A DNA stretch of 61,817 nucleotides from Candidatus Kapaibacterium sp. (GCA_028376765.1 JAONBD010000007.1:1-61817); one strand, 5' to 3'. Positions 1 through 8,973 are shown, counted from the first letter of the stretch. Translations and numbers: made by a program. Notes: generated from the sequence alone by a model not told the origin.

Positions 1-43
1 TTACCAAAAAAGGAATAATTAGAAAATTTTCTTAATTTATTAA

Positions 44-1483
44 ATGAATAATGAACAAAATGAATTAAATAGACAACTCGGCTTTTTTACTGTATTAACA
101 ATTGTAGTTGGAGCTGTGATTGGATCTGGTATTTTTAAAAAACCAGCATTAATGGCTGATAGCCTTGGCTCGCCCGAATTAATGATTGTGATATGGGTTG
201 CAGCAGGAGTTCTTACTCTTTTTGGTGCTTTAACAAATGCTGAAATCGCATCGATGATTACATCAACAGGTGGTCAGTACGTATTTTTTGCTAAAATGTA
301 CGGTAGATTAATTGCCTTTTTATATGGTTGGGGGCTTTTTGCAATTATCCAAACTGGTTCTATTGCTTCCATTACATGGGTGTTTGCAGAATATTCCCAG
401 TTTTTTGATGCTTTTAAGATGCCTGAGTTTTTCTCCGCCGAACAAATTGCTAGTTCTAAGTTCCATATACCAGGGATAGGAAATATTTACCCACTCGATA
501 ATTTTGGTATTAAGATAATAACCTCCTCAGTGATTTTATTTCTAACCTTTGTTAATTATTTTGGGGTAATATTTGGAGGTAGAGTTGCAAATATATTTAC
601 AATAGCTAAGGTTTTAGCTATTTTGATTCTAGTAGGATATGGATTTGCATGGGGTGGCGGATCAGTTGAAAATTTCACTATGGATACTAGTAATTATGGA
701 TATGCAAAAGTAGGTATGCTCGCAGGAATACTAGCAGCTCTTTCTGGGGCATTTTGGAGTTACGATGGTTGGAATAATATAACATACATTGCTGGAGAGG
801 TCAAAAACCCCCAAGTGAATATCCCAAAAGCTTTGGGTATTGGTACGCTAATAATTATTGCGATTTATGTCCTGATAAATTTAGCATTTTTATATGTGCT
901 TCCAGTAGCAGAAATGTCGAGATCGGCAATAGTTGCAGCAGATGTTGCCGAAAAATCGATGGGAGCGATGGGAGCCGCCTTTGTATCGGCAGCGGTGATG
1001 GTTTCTACATTTGGAACATCTAATGGTACAATAATGGTATCAGCAAGGGTTTATTACGCTATGGCTAAAAACAAGATGTTTTTTACTTCGATTGGTAAAA
1101 CACACACAAAATACAAGACTCCAGCTAATGCCTTGATATGGCAGGGAATACTAAGCTGTTTATTGACATTTTCTGGTACATTTGATACATTAACAGATAT
1201 GCTAATATTTGTTTCTTGGATATTTTATGCTGCTGGAGCTTACGGTGTTTTTATTCTGCGTAAAAAAATGCCTGATACTCCAAGGCCATACAAAGTAATA
1301 GGTTACCCTTATGTTCCTGCAATCTTTGTTTTGTTTGCTTCTGCATTTGTAATAATGACTTTGTACAATGATATTGTTCAATATATAGCAGATCCAGAAA
1401 ATAATATTGTAAACTCTGCTTTTGGTTTGCTTTTAGTACTTATTGGATTGCCAATATTTTTCTGGTATGAAAGAAAGAGATAA
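44..1483 (+). CDS. APC-family amino acid permease
   Basis: Inner-membrane amino acid transporter of the APC superfamily (LAT/YfnA-like), 479 aa, about the normal length. The first helix carries the family motif GAVIGSGIF at residues 23-31, where the substrate backbone binds in this fold. About 12 hydrophobic segments follow and the C-terminus is short and basic (YERKR). A second conserved stretch, FWSYDGWNNITYIAGEVKNP, is typical of the helix 6 region in LAT-type members. The substrate cannot be read from sequence. The gene stands alone: the downstream CADD-like gene is convergent, and a hairpin lies between them. Family call is firm; specificity (neutral amino acids, or exchange) is open. 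Confidence 0.9.
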   Translation: MNNEQNELNRQLGFFTVLTIVVGAVIGSGIFKKPALMADSLGSPELMIVIWVAAGVLTLFGALTNAEIASMITSTGGQYVFFAKMYGRLIAFLYGWGLFAIIQTGSIASITWVFAEYSQFFDAFKMPEFFSAEQIASSKFHIPGIGNIYPLDNFGIKIITSSVILFLTFVNYFGVIFGGRVANIFTIAKVLAILILVGYGFAWGGGSVENFTMDTSNYGYAKVGMLAGILAALSGAFWSYDGWNNITYIAGEVKNPQVNIPKALGIGTLIIIAIYVLINLAFLYVLPVAEMSRSAIVAADVAEKSMGAMGAAFVSAAVMVSTFGTSNGTIMVSARVYYAMAKNKMFFTSIGKTHTKYKTPANALIWQGILSCLLTFSGTFDTLTDMLIFVSWIFYAAGAYGVFILRKKMPDTPRPYKVIGYPYVPAIFVLFASAFVIMTLYNDIVQYIADPENNIVNSAFGLLLVLIGLPIFFWYERKR

Positions 1484-1507
1484 AAAAAAAGCTCCCAAAA
1501 TGGGAGC
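1481..1507 (-). terminator. Rho-independent terminator of the CADD-like gene
   Basis: A perfect 7-bp stem (gctccca / tgggagc, 1491-1507, 3-nt loop) is followed on the minus strand by a run of nine T (1482-1490 on the plus strand reads as A). It therefore terminates the minus-strand gene that ends at 1533. On the plus strand no good T-run follows, so its effect on the permease gene is weaker. Confidence 0.8.
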
Positions 1508-1532
1508 CTATGTTTGCAAGCGTGAGTTATGA

Positions 1533-2090
1533 TTAATTAAGGAATTTATCTAATCCCTTATAAAATAGTTCAGATCCTTTTTCGAAACCTTTTTTGTAAT
1601 CGGAATCGTTAGCGTATCTTTTAGCTAAACTTTTGCCAAATGCAATGTGTGCTTCTTCTTCCATGTGGTCATCAAAGTAAATTAATTCGGCATCTTCGTA
1701 GCCGTAATGTTCTTTAAGACCTTCTTTTTTGGTAATTGCAACTTCTGGTTGTTGAGTTTCAAAAGCTTGAATTGCACCAAGAAGCTCAGAAGTATTCATT
1801 TGCTGCAATTCAGAATTGATATCATCCATAGAAGGGAAACCATCTGTAGTTGGTAGCTTTGATTGCCATTGTTCCCAAAGGCCGATATGTTCTTTTTCAT
1901 CAGAAACGACTCTAGCACCAAAAGTACTATTGTCTTCAAATCCATCAATAATTTTTTGCCAGTAATTAGGCATTTCTTTAATGAACTCTCGGTAAGAAGC
2001 ATGATATTTAGAAAGTTGCTCTTTAGTGATTTCACCTTTTGTCCATGCTTGGTAAAAAGGGTGATCTAGCAATCTGTATTTTAATTCCAT
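1533..2090 (-). CDS. CADD-like heme-oxygenase-fold protein (candidate p-aminobenzoate synthase)
   Basis: 185 aa, all-helical heme-oxygenase/TENA/PqqC fold. Residues 9-16 (DHPFYQAW) and 107-130 (IQAFETQQPE then KEGLKEHYG) match the signature of the CADD/folate-related subfamily. In Chlamydia and Nitrosomonas these proteins make p-aminobenzoate for folate by a self-sacrificing, metal-dependent reaction on a tyrosine of the protein itself. Likely metal ligands visible are E67/H68, E111 or E116, H142, E146 and H148. The last pair is spaced H-x5-H, one residue shorter than the H-x6-H I expect in this family, so metal geometry may differ. The gene has its own terminator and no folate neighbours. 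It could instead be a related iron-dependent oxygenase; assignment to the subfamily is fairly confident, activity is inferred. Confidence 0.7.
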   Translation of the reverse strand: MELKYRLLDHPFYQAWTKGEITKEQLSKYHASYREFIKEMPNYWQKIIDGFEDNSTFGARVVSDEKEHIGLWEQWQSKLPTTDGFPSMDDINSELQQMNTSELLGAIQAFETQQPEVAITKKEGLKEHYGYEDAELIYFDDHMEEEAHIAFGKSLAKRYANDSDYKKGFEKGSELFYKGLDKFLN

Positions 2091-2215
2091 AGTATCCTCT
2101 AAAAATTTTGTCTAATTAGCTTAATGCTAAATTAAAAATTATTTTCGTAATACAAATATTTTTAGTTTGGTATTTTAAATTTAATTTATTTGTAATAGTG
2201 CTAATCCCATTACGA

Positions 2216-3400
2216 TTAGTTGTAAATCTCATTAATAGATTGCTTTAAAACTTCAACTACTTTATCAATATCATTTTTAGTAAAGATTAATGGTGGCACA
2301 ATTCTAACTACTACATCAGAAGTAGAGTTGGCTATTACTTTTTTATCTAGCATCTTTAGAACCACTGGTTTAGAATCTTTAGAAAGTTCAACGCCGACCA
2401 TTAAACCTCGGCCTCTAATATTCTTAACAAAAGGGTTAGAGCCTATTTCGGTATTTAATTTCTTTAAAAAGTACTCCCCATTTTCTTTCACTGTAGCTAA
2501 AAAGTTGCCAGAAGTTATTTCATTAATTGTGGCTATAGCAACAGCACTTGCAAGTGGTCCTCCTCCAAAAGTAGTACCATGGTTGCCTGGCTGCATCGCA
2601 CTTGCAACTTTTTCAATTGCAGCAACAGCTCCCATTGGAAATCCAGCAGCAATACCCTTGGCCGTGCATACTATATCGGGTCTTATGTCTGCAATTTCAT
2701 AAGCAAAGAAGAACCCAGTCCGCCCAATACCGCATTGAACTTCATCAAGAATGAGCAGTATATCATGTTCGGTGCAAATGGATCTAACCTCTTTAAGGTA
2801 GTTAATATCTGCTAATTGAACACCGCCTTCTCCTTGAATTGTTTCAATAATGATAGCACCAGTTTTGTTATTGATTTTAGATCTTAAATCTTCAATATCA
2901 TTGAGCTTAGCCTTTACAAACCCATTGGGCATAGGATGAAATCCTTCTTGATATTTCTCTTTCCCCATAGCAATGGTTGCTATGGTTCTACCATGAAAAG
3001 AATTTTCCATGGAAATTATGTCACAATTTTCTTTGCCGTTTTTGTATTGGTATTTCCTTGCAACTTTAACAGCACCTTCTGTTGCTTCAGCACCAGAATT
3101 ACAAAAAAATACTTTGTCCATATTAGTTGTCTTGCAAAATAATTCTGATAGCTCAGCTAATTGTGGAGTAGAGAAAAAGTTTGAAGCATGCATCATCTTG
3201 GGAGCTTGATCAACTATTGCTTTGATTATACTTGGGTGATTATGCCCCAAAGAATTAACAGCAATTCCTGAAAGTGCATCTAGGTATTTATTTCCATCGG
3301 TATCCCAAACATTTGAACCTTCGCCACGCTCAAGCGTTATTGGGTATCTGTTATACAATGGAAAATGATATTCATAATCTAATTTTTGGTATTTATTCAT
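2216..3400 (-). CDS. argD: Acetylornithine/ornithine aminotransferase family protein
   Basis: Class III PLP-dependent aminotransferase, 394 aa, the usual ArgD length. The PLP-binding lysine is K248 in CTAKGIAAGFPMGA, the aspartate to the pyridine nitrogen is D219 in LDEVQCGIGRTG, and the phosphate-binding region is NSGAEATEGA (101-110). The LDEVQ.G.GRTG version of the motif is characteristic of acetylornithine (and succinyldiaminopimelate/ornithine) aminotransferases. It would convert N-acetylglutamate semialdehyde to N-acetylornithine in arginine synthesis. No other arg genes lie next to it, so ornithine-delta-aminotransferase is a possible alternative. The ATG at 3400 gives an N-terminus of family length. 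Confidence 0.82.
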   Translation of the reverse strand: MNKYQKLDYEYHFPLYNRYPITLERGEGSNVWDTDGNKYLDALSGIAVNSLGHNHPSIIKAIVDQAPKMMHASNFFSTPQLAELSELFCKTTNMDKVFFCNSGAEATEGAVKVARKYQYKNGKENCDIISMENSFHGRTIATIAMGKEKYQEGFHPMPNGFVKAKLNDIEDLRSKINNKTGAIIIETIQGEGGVQLADINYLKEVRSICTEHDILLILDEVQCGIGRTGFFFAYEIADIRPDIVCTAKGIAAGFPMGAVAAIEKVASAMQPGNHGTTFGGGPLASAVAIATINEITSGNFLATVKENGEYFLKKLNTEIGSNPFVKNIRGRGLMVGVELSKDSKPVVLKMLDKKVIANSTSDVVVRIVPPLIFTKNDIDKVVEVLKQSINEIYN

Positions 3401-3657
3401 ATTAAGTCATAATTTCTTAAAGTTTTTAGCCTAATGTATCAAATTTGGAGCACAATTTTTTTAAATACAAAAAGATTCTCCACAAAAATATATAATGTTA
3501 TATTAAATTGTAAATCTAAATCTGAAATAGTTTAATTTAACTAACTAAGTCTTAGTCTTTTTAATGAAGATTGATTAAAATTTTTAAAGTTTGAAGCGTC
3601 AATAACTATTAAATTCGCAATAAAATATTTACCACTATTTTGGATAAATAATAAAAT

Positions 3658-4311
3658 ATGAATCAAGGTAAAATACTATATATTTTTGACCCACTTTGTG
3701 GTTGGTGCTATCCAATGGCAGATGTTATAAACAAATCAATTACAAAATATTCTAATGATTTTGACTTTGAAATAATTTCTGGTGGAATGGTTTTGGGTGA
3801 AAGAGCTGGAAAAATTGGTGAAAAGTTTGCTTATGTAAACGATGCTTACAAATCTGTAGAATCACATACTGGAGCGAAATTTGGTCCAGCCTTTTTAAAA
3901 GAATTAGAAAAGGGAGAATTGATGATGAGCTCACTAGAGCCGTCAATCGCTTTGCAGGTGGTTAAAGAATTAGATCCTAGTTCTGCTTTTAAATTTGCTC
4001 ATTCACTTCAAAATGCTTTATATTTTGATGGCATTGATTTAACATCATTTGATAATTTATTAAAAATCGCAAAAGATAATAATGTGGATGAAAATGATTT
4101 TACAGATCTTTATAACAGTGAAGATTATTCCAGAAAAACTTTGAGTGATTTTGAATTTGCATCTAAGCTTGGAGTAAATGGTTTCCCAACAATATTACTT
4201 GAAAAAAATCAAGAGTATTATCTAATTGCTAGAGGGTATCAACACTTTATTGATTTGAATAATATCTTTAGAAAAATAATTAAATCAAATGAAGAAACAG
4301 TAGAAAATTAA
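3658..4311 (+). CDS. DsbA-family thioredoxin-fold protein (FrnE-like)
   Basis: 217 aa, DsbA/FrnE-like fold: a thioredoxin domain split by a helical insertion (about residues 60-150). The active site is C14-G-W-C17 right after the first strand, and the cis-proline loop is in GVNGFPTILL near residue 177. There is no signal peptide, so it should act in the cytoplasm as a dithiol-disulfide oxidoreductase or isomerase. Its stop codon overlaps the start of the following short-chain dehydrogenase by one base, so the two are translated together. Substrate unknown. Confidence 0.85.
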   Translation: MNQGKILYIFDPLCGWCYPMADVINKSITKYSNDFDFEIISGGMVLGERAGKIGEKFAYVNDAYKSVESHTGAKFGPAFLKELEKGELMMSSLEPSIALQVVKELDPSSAFKFAHSLQNALYFDGIDLTSFDNLLKIAKDNNVDENDFTDLYNSEDYSRKTLSDFEFASKLGVNGFPTILLEKNQEYYLIARGYQHFIDLNNIFRKIIKSNEETVEN

Positions 4312-5042
4312 TGATAAGCTTAAAAGATAAAACCGCATTAATCACTGGTGGAACAAAAGGTATTGGTCTAGCAACTACGAAATTGTTTTTAGAGCTAGGA
4401 GCCAAAGTAATTATTTGTGCTAGAGATGTTGAATCATTAAGTAGAGAATTTCCACAAGTAAAAGCTTATAAGGTTGATTTAAGTGATAAAAAATTGTTAA
4501 ATTCGTTTTTAGATGAAATATCTAATGATATAAACAAACTTGATATTTTAGTAAATAATGTTGGGACTAACATTAGAAAGCCTACATTGGAGGCACAAGA
4601 TTCAGATATTGAGACGGTATTCAATCTTAATGTGAATACATATTGGAAATTATGCAAAACATTGTTTCCTTTACTCAGTAAAAGTAATAGCGGTTCAATC
4701 ATTAATGTTTCATCGATAGCTTCTAAGACTTATGTGAAATCTTCATCGCTTATCTATGCAATGAGCAAAGGGGCGGTGGATAGACTAACAAAGTTTTTAG
4801 CAGCGGAATGGGGGAAGAATAACATTAGAGTAAACTCAATTCACCCATGGTATATAGCAACTCCTCTTGTTGAGGAAGTATTAAACGACAAAGAAAAAGT
4901 TAAAGAGATTTTAAATAAAACACCGCTAAACCGTATAGGTACAACTGAAGAAGTTGCAAACACTATAGCATTTTTAGCATCAGACTTATCATCTTACATT
5001 ACAGGTGTTGACCTCAATGTAGATGGTGGTGTATCTCTTTAA
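4311..5042 (+). CDS. SDR-family oxidoreductase (tropinone-reductase-like)
   Basis: Classical short-chain dehydrogenase/reductase, 243 aa. The Rossmann nucleotide motif is TGGTKGIG (12-19), followed by NNVGTN (82-87); catalytic Y149 and K153 sit in YAMSK with an upstream serine in NVSSIAS. The NNVGTNIRKPT stretch resembles the tropinone reductase-like subgroup, which includes many bacterial sugar and keto-acid reductases. No signal peptide. It overlaps the DsbA-like gene by one base and lies 36 nt before a glyoxalase-family gene. NAD(P)H dependence is certain for the family; the substrate is not predictable here. Confidence 0.87.
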   Translation: MISLKDKTALITGGTKGIGLATTKLFLELGAKVIICARDVESLSREFPQVKAYKVDLSDKKLLNSFLDEISNDINKLDILVNNVGTNIRKPTLEAQDSDIETVFNLNVNTYWKLCKTLFPLLSKSNSGSIINVSSIASKTYVKSSSLIYAMSKGAVDRLTKFLAAEWGKNNIRVNSIHPWYIATPLVEEVLNDKEKVKEILNKTPLNRIGTTEEVANTIAFLASDLSSYITGVDLNVDGGVSL

Positions 5043-5078
5043 CAGGTTATTATATAATAAAATAAGGATAAACTTAAA

Positions 5079-5456
5079 ATGGCAAAGATTACTGGAATCG
5101 GAGGAATCTTTTTTAAGGCTGCACAGCCTGAAAAGTTAAAAGAGTGGTATAAAGATAACCTCGGAATAGATGTAGGAGAATTTGGGGCAAATTTCCATTG
5201 GGGAGAAGATGATAGTAAATCTGGATCTACCGTTTGGAATATATTTGATAAAAATTCTAATTATACTGAACCATCTGAAAATAATTTTGTTATTAACTAC
5301 AGAGTTGATAATCTTGATGAATTTCTTTCTGAATTGAAAATGAGAAGAGTCATGCAATATGGTGACGTACAGGAATATGAAACTGGAAAATTTGCGTGGG
5401 TATTAGATCCTTATGGCAATAAAATTGAGCTTTGGGAACCATCTGAAGGGCAATAA
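5079..5456 (+). CDS. VOC-family (glyoxalase/bleomycin resistance) protein
   Basis: 125 aa, a single vicinal-oxygen-chelate domain with the two beta-alpha-beta-beta-beta halves: GIGGIFFKAAQPEKLKEWY at the start and VLDPYGNKIELWEP at the end. The closing DP.GN..ELWE motif contains the glutamate that usually binds the metal. It forms a probable operon with the DsbA-like and SDR genes upstream. Members include glyoxalase I-like enzymes and antibiotic-binding proteins; no sequence feature decides between them. Confidence 0.85.
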   Translation: MAKITGIGGIFFKAAQPEKLKEWYKDNLGIDVGEFGANFHWGEDDSKSGSTVWNIFDKNSNYTEPSENNFVINYRVDNLDEFLSELKMRRVMQYGDVQEYETGKFAWVLDPYGNKIELWEPSEGQ

Positions 5457-5546
5457 TCCTTATAGAAATACAAATCAGATAATTTAAATTATAACTTCAA
5501 CTTCTAAATTTGATGAATTATTTATAAGTTGAAAACATAAAAAGAC

Positions 5547-5672
5547 ATGAAAATTATATTTACTTCTTTGTTAATAATAGTCATTCTAACTTCAATTAGT
5601 TGGATATACTGGAACGAAGAAGTAAAGTATTATTTACCAACACCAGTACCTAGTAACTATCATCTAATTTAA
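5547..5672 (+). pseudogene. Possible truncated gene start (41-codon ORF with signal anchor)
   Basis: A 41-codon ORF whose first 19 residues form a clean signal anchor (MKIIFTSLLIIVILTSISW) followed by WNEEVKYYLPTPVPSNYH and then a stop. The hydrophobic start and the proline-rich segment look like the beginning of a longer exported protein. The same reading frame runs on through two stops into the histidine kinase remnant. I do not recognise the family. It could be a real small membrane protein, but no ribosome binding site is evident. Confidence 0.35.
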
Positions 5673-5677
5673 GTTGG

Positions 5678-5795
5678 GGTTATGTTTTAGGACTTATTGC
5701 TTTGTAAGGAGTTTGCTGAATTATTAAATGGAACATTAGTTTTTGATTCTATTCAAAATGAGATGACTAAGGTTAGCTTAACTTTGCCTAACTAA
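5678..5795 (+). pseudogene. Remnant of a histidine kinase ATPase domain C-terminus
   Basis: Read with one frameshift near 5690-5703, this encodes GYVLGLIA then LCKEFAELLNGTLVFDS and ends VSLTLPN followed by a stop. This is the G2 box and last helix and strand of a HATPase_c domain (usual form G.GLGL.LCKE..ELLNG). The rest of the kinase is gone. Its last codons overlap the end of the convergent penicillin-binding protein gene by 4 nt. With the ORF at 5547 it accounts for the otherwise gene-free stretch 5457-5791; I see nothing else there. Confidence 0.6.
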
Positions 5796-7924
5796 TTAGA
5801 GATCGCTTCAACACCGTTTATTTGTAAAGTATCTTTTTTGTTCGACTCATAATCAAAAGCAAATTTCTTGTAATTTAGCTCTTCATCTTGATAGATTGAT
5901 TGCATTATTTTACCAAATATTGGTCCAGCAGCTCTACCACCCTGACCATTATCACCAATTGCATCAAAATTAACTCTGTGATCATCAAAACCTACCCAAA
6001 CACAACAAACTAATTCAGGGGTATAGCCAGTAAACCAAGCATCAGAATTATCGTTTGTAGTTCCAGTTTTACCAGCTACTTGAACATTCCAGTTATCAAA
6101 ATGTTGTCTAACTCTACCTGCAGTTCCTCTCGATACAACATCTTTCATCATATCTACTAGCGTTTCAGATGTTTTTACATCCATTACATCAGTAATAGTG
6201 GTATTCATCCTTTTTTCAAAGATTTTATTTCCATACTGATCTTCAACTTTGTTTAGATAAAATGGTTCTGGTCTGATTCCACTATTTGGAAATGTACAGT
6301 AGGCCGTGGCAAGTTCGATTGGTCTGATTTCACCACCAGCTCCAAGGGCTAAAGCTGGTACTGCCATTAGTGGAGATTCAACTCCAGCTTTTTGCAATAG
6401 GGCTTTCACCTTCTGTGGCGAAGTGTATAGAGTTATCAATCTAGCTGCAACCGAATTAATTGATTTCATAAGTGCAAACCTTATAGTAACATTCATATTT
6501 GAATCACAATCGTAGCCAATATTAGGTGCCCAATAATCTTCTGAATCTGGCAGGTTATAGGTGTAAGAGCTACAGCTTATTGAATCGTCTGGAGTAAGCC
6601 CAGCATCTATAATTGAAGCTGCGTAAACAAATGGCTTTACAGATGAACCTGGTTGCCTTTTAATTTGAGTGACATGGTTTAATGAGTGTTTAGCGTGCCT
6701 GTTTTCTCGCATAAATTTTGGTGAAGCCCCAACCATTGCAAGTACAGCACCGCTTTTGGGGTTTAGCACAACAACACCACACTGGATAGTTGTTGCAACA
6801 TTTCGTACCGAATCTGTAAAAGATTTATTTTTTTTGAATTGATCTGCTATAGCTTTTTTTGAATTAGCATCAGCATTTCGGTACTTAGGATTCCTTCTTA
6901 TTGCTTCGCTAATTAAATTCTTTTCTAGCTCTCTATTGTTTTTCCATTTAAAAGATTTATTGAATATTCTTTGATAATAGCTTATATGATCTTCTACGGC
7001 TTGGTTTGCATAATTTTGTATTCTAGAATCTAGGCTTGTAATTATAGTTAAACCATCTTTGTAGAGGTCGTAGGAAATTAAGTTAGGATTTTCCTTGAAG
7101 TTTTGTCTGATATGTTCAATATAATGGGGAGCAATCCCTGATGTTGATTTATCGTTAGAAGCTTTTTTTAGTTCTATTTCCATTTCTTTAAATTTATAGA
7201 AATCTTCATTTGAGATTACTCCCCAATCAGCCATCATAGATAAAACAACATTTCTACGTCTTTTACCTAAGTTATAATTTTTAAAAGCATCAAATCTTCC
7301 AGGTTGGTTTATTGCACCAACTAGATATGCAATCTCGGCTTGGTTTAAATCGTGTGGCTTTTTTCCAAAATATTTATTACAAGCTGTAAAAAGTCCGTAA
7401 GCACCAGCACCGTAATAAACTTGGTTGATATACATTTCTAGAATTTCATCTTTTGTGTATCTTTTTTCGATTTGAATAGCGGTATATGCCTCTCTAATTT
7501 TTCGGTTAATGGTAGAAGCCTGGTCTAAATAAAGGGTTCTTGCTAGCTGTTGAGTAATTGTAGAGCCACCTTCTTTTTCTTTACCAAAAGAAATAACCAT
7601 TTTTACAATAGCTTTTAAAATCCTGTTAACGTGCAAACCCCAATGTTTATAGTACTCTCTATCCTCAGTTGCAATAAGACCATTTATAAATTCCTGTGGA
7701 ATTTCGTCAATTGTTAGGTTTACTCTTTTTTGATTAAAATAGTAATCTAGCAAAACACCATCTTTAGAATATACTCTTGTTGCAAGACTTTGGTCAGGGT
7801 TTTCTAGCTCTACAACAGATGGTATAGGACCAGTTTCTATTACATCTAATATGTAGAACCTTAATCCTAAGAAAATACCGAGACTAATGGCAAATAATAT
7901 TAATAAGTATTGATATAATTTCAA
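5792..7924 (-). CDS. Class A penicillin-binding protein (PBP1A-type glycosyltransferase/transpeptidase)
   Basis: Bifunctional peptidoglycan synthase, 710 aa. A membrane anchor (residues 5-25) precedes the GT51 glycosyltransferase domain with catalytic E87 in IATEDREYYKHWG, then GGSTITQQLAR (119-129) and INQVYYGAGAYG. The transpeptidase domain has all three penicillin-binding motifs: S427-x-x-K430 (PGSSVKPF), S488-I-N490 and K619-T-G621. The enzyme polymerises lipid II and cross-links stem peptides on the outer face of the inner membrane. The gene is monocistronic and has a good Bacteroidota-type promoter just upstream (7964-7995). Confidence 0.95.
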   Translation of the reverse strand: MKLYQYLLILFAISLGIFLGLRFYILDVIETGPIPSVVELENPDQSLATRVYSKDGVLLDYYFNQKRVNLTIDEIPQEFINGLIATEDREYYKHWGLHVNRILKAIVKMVISFGKEKEGGSTITQQLARTLYLDQASTINRKIREAYTAIQIEKRYTKDEILEMYINQVYYGAGAYGLFTACNKYFGKKPHDLNQAEIAYLVGAINQPGRFDAFKNYNLGKRRRNVVLSMMADWGVISNEDFYKFKEMEIELKKASNDKSTSGIAPHYIEHIRQNFKENPNLISYDLYKDGLTIITSLDSRIQNYANQAVEDHISYYQRIFNKSFKWKNNRELEKNLISEAIRRNPKYRNADANSKKAIADQFKKNKSFTDSVRNVATTIQCGVVVLNPKSGAVLAMVGASPKFMRENRHAKHSLNHVTQIKRQPGSSVKPFVYAASIIDAGLTPDDSISCSSYTYNLPDSEDYWAPNIGYDCDSNMNVTIRFALMKSINSVAARLITLYTSPQKVKALLQKAGVESPLMAVPALALGAGGEIRPIELATAYCTFPNSGIRPEPFYLNKVEDQYGNKIFEKRMNTTITDVMDVKTSETLVDMMKDVVSRGTAGRVRQHFDNWNVQVAGKTGTTNDNSDAWFTGYTPELVCCVWVGFDDHRVNFDAIGDNGQGGRAAGPIFGKIMQSIYQDEELNYKKFAFDYESNKKDTLQINGVEAISN

Positions 7925-7963
7925 TTTTTTAGTAGTTTGATACTTGATAAGTTTACACTTTAA

Positions 7964-7995
7964 GCAAATATAAGACTAATTAAGAATAAAATCAA
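7964..7995 (-). promoter_or_regulatory. Bacteroidota-type promoter for the class A PBP gene
   Basis: On the minus strand, a full -7 element TATATTTGC (TAnnTTTGY; plus-strand 7964-7972) sits 20 nt downstream of TTG (plus-strand 7993-7995), about 40 nt before the PBP start. It matches the primary-sigma consensus known for Bacteroidota. The -33 element has three of four consensus bases. Confidence 0.55.
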
Positions 7996-8973
7996 TTGAA
8001 AGAAACTCTTTTACTAATATTAGACTATTCGATTTCGGCAACATTATTTATGTCGCTTTTGCAGGTTTATCTTCGAGTAAACAAGATATGGAAACGAAAG
8101 CATGAACAAGAAGTTGCTGATTCTCAATCAATCTTAGGGCTAACCCTTTTATTGATTAACTGCGCATTGTGGATTGTATATTATGCAGTAAATGATGACG
8201 TTAAATCAATATTTGACACATCAATCATAGTTTTTGAAACAATGATTTTTGCATTAATATCTACTGGATTTTGGGTAAAGGGGTCTAAAGGTTTAGGTTT
8301 CATGTCGCTAATCAAGAAAGCGTTTAGTGCTGAGCGAAAAGAAGCTGACTACTTACTTAATAAATTTTTCAAGCCATCGAATGCTGGAGTAATAATTGAT
8401 ATTCTTCATCAATTAGCAATGATTGATGATTATCTTGATCCAAAAGAACAAGAGCTTATTGAGACCTTTTCCAAAGAGTGGGGTATTAAATATGATATTG
8501 AAGAGCTAAATAAAAATAGATATTCATCAGAAGAAGGTAACTACATAAGGTTACGTAAATCTGTTGAAGATTACCTCGCTACTCAACCAGATAAAGAGCA
8601 AGCCGCACAGCTTAAAGATATGATGCAAACGATGATCGAAGCTGATGATGAAATCACTCAAGAAGAGGAACTTATATCATCTGAATTGATGGGGCTAATT
8701 GAAAACTTTATTAAGGATAGCGATGAAATAGACGCATTTCATGTTATGATTGTTCCCCAAAATCAGGAACATCACGATTCAATTAAAGCAATGATGCCAG
8801 AAGCAACTATTTATAATATTGCTGGTGGAATGGCTTATTCAGTTGGTAAATTCTATTCTATGAAATATGCTGAAATGATCTGTGATCAGTACAGACAAGA
8901 AAAATTATTTACTATTGTTCATCATCCATTGGTGAAAATTGATCAAAATTCTGATGAATCAGATCAAAAATAA
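7996..8973 (+). CDS. Membrane protein with SemiSWEET-like, TerB-like and SPOR-like regions
   Basis: 325 aa, TTG start assumed at 7996 because the coding pattern begins there. Residues 1-95 hold three hydrophobic helices. Helix 1 ends LLQVYLRVNKIWKRK and helix 2 is SQSILGLTLLLINCALWIVY, a layout resembling SemiSWEET/PQ-loop sugar transporters. Residues about 125-235 are a helical domain with two acidic loops (IDDYLDPKEQELI and ADDEITQEEELI), as in TerB/DUF533-like calcium-binding folds. The end (about 248-315) has YSVGKFYSMKYAEMI, reminiscent of a SPOR repeat. None of the three is certain, and I know no characterised protein with this order. It is divergent from the PBP gene. Function unknown; membrane stress or envelope sensing is speculation. 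Confidence 0.6.
   Translation: MKETLLLILDYSISATLFMSLLQVYLRVNKIWKRKHEQEVADSQSILGLTLLLINCALWIVYYAVNDDVKSIFDTSIIVFETMIFALISTGFWVKGSKGLGFMSLIKKAFSAERKEADYLLNKFFKPSNAGVIIDILHQLAMIDDYLDPKEQELIETFSKEWGIKYDIEELNKNRYSSEEGNYIRLRKSVEDYLATQPDKEQAAQLKDMMQTMIEADDEITQEEELISSELMGLIENFIKDSDEIDAFHVMIVPQNQEHHDSIKAMMPEATIYNIAGGMAYSVGKFYSMKYAEMICDQYRQEKLFTIVHHPLVKIDQNSDESDQK

Noticed and set aside
2201-2219. Inverted repeat ctaatc/gattag at the end of argD
   Set aside because: Only 6 bp, overlaps the stop codon and has no T-run; not a credible terminator.
2328-2702. 124-codon plus-strand ORF opposite argD
   Set aside because: Shadow of a conserved aminotransferase on the other strand; no motif or ribosome binding site.
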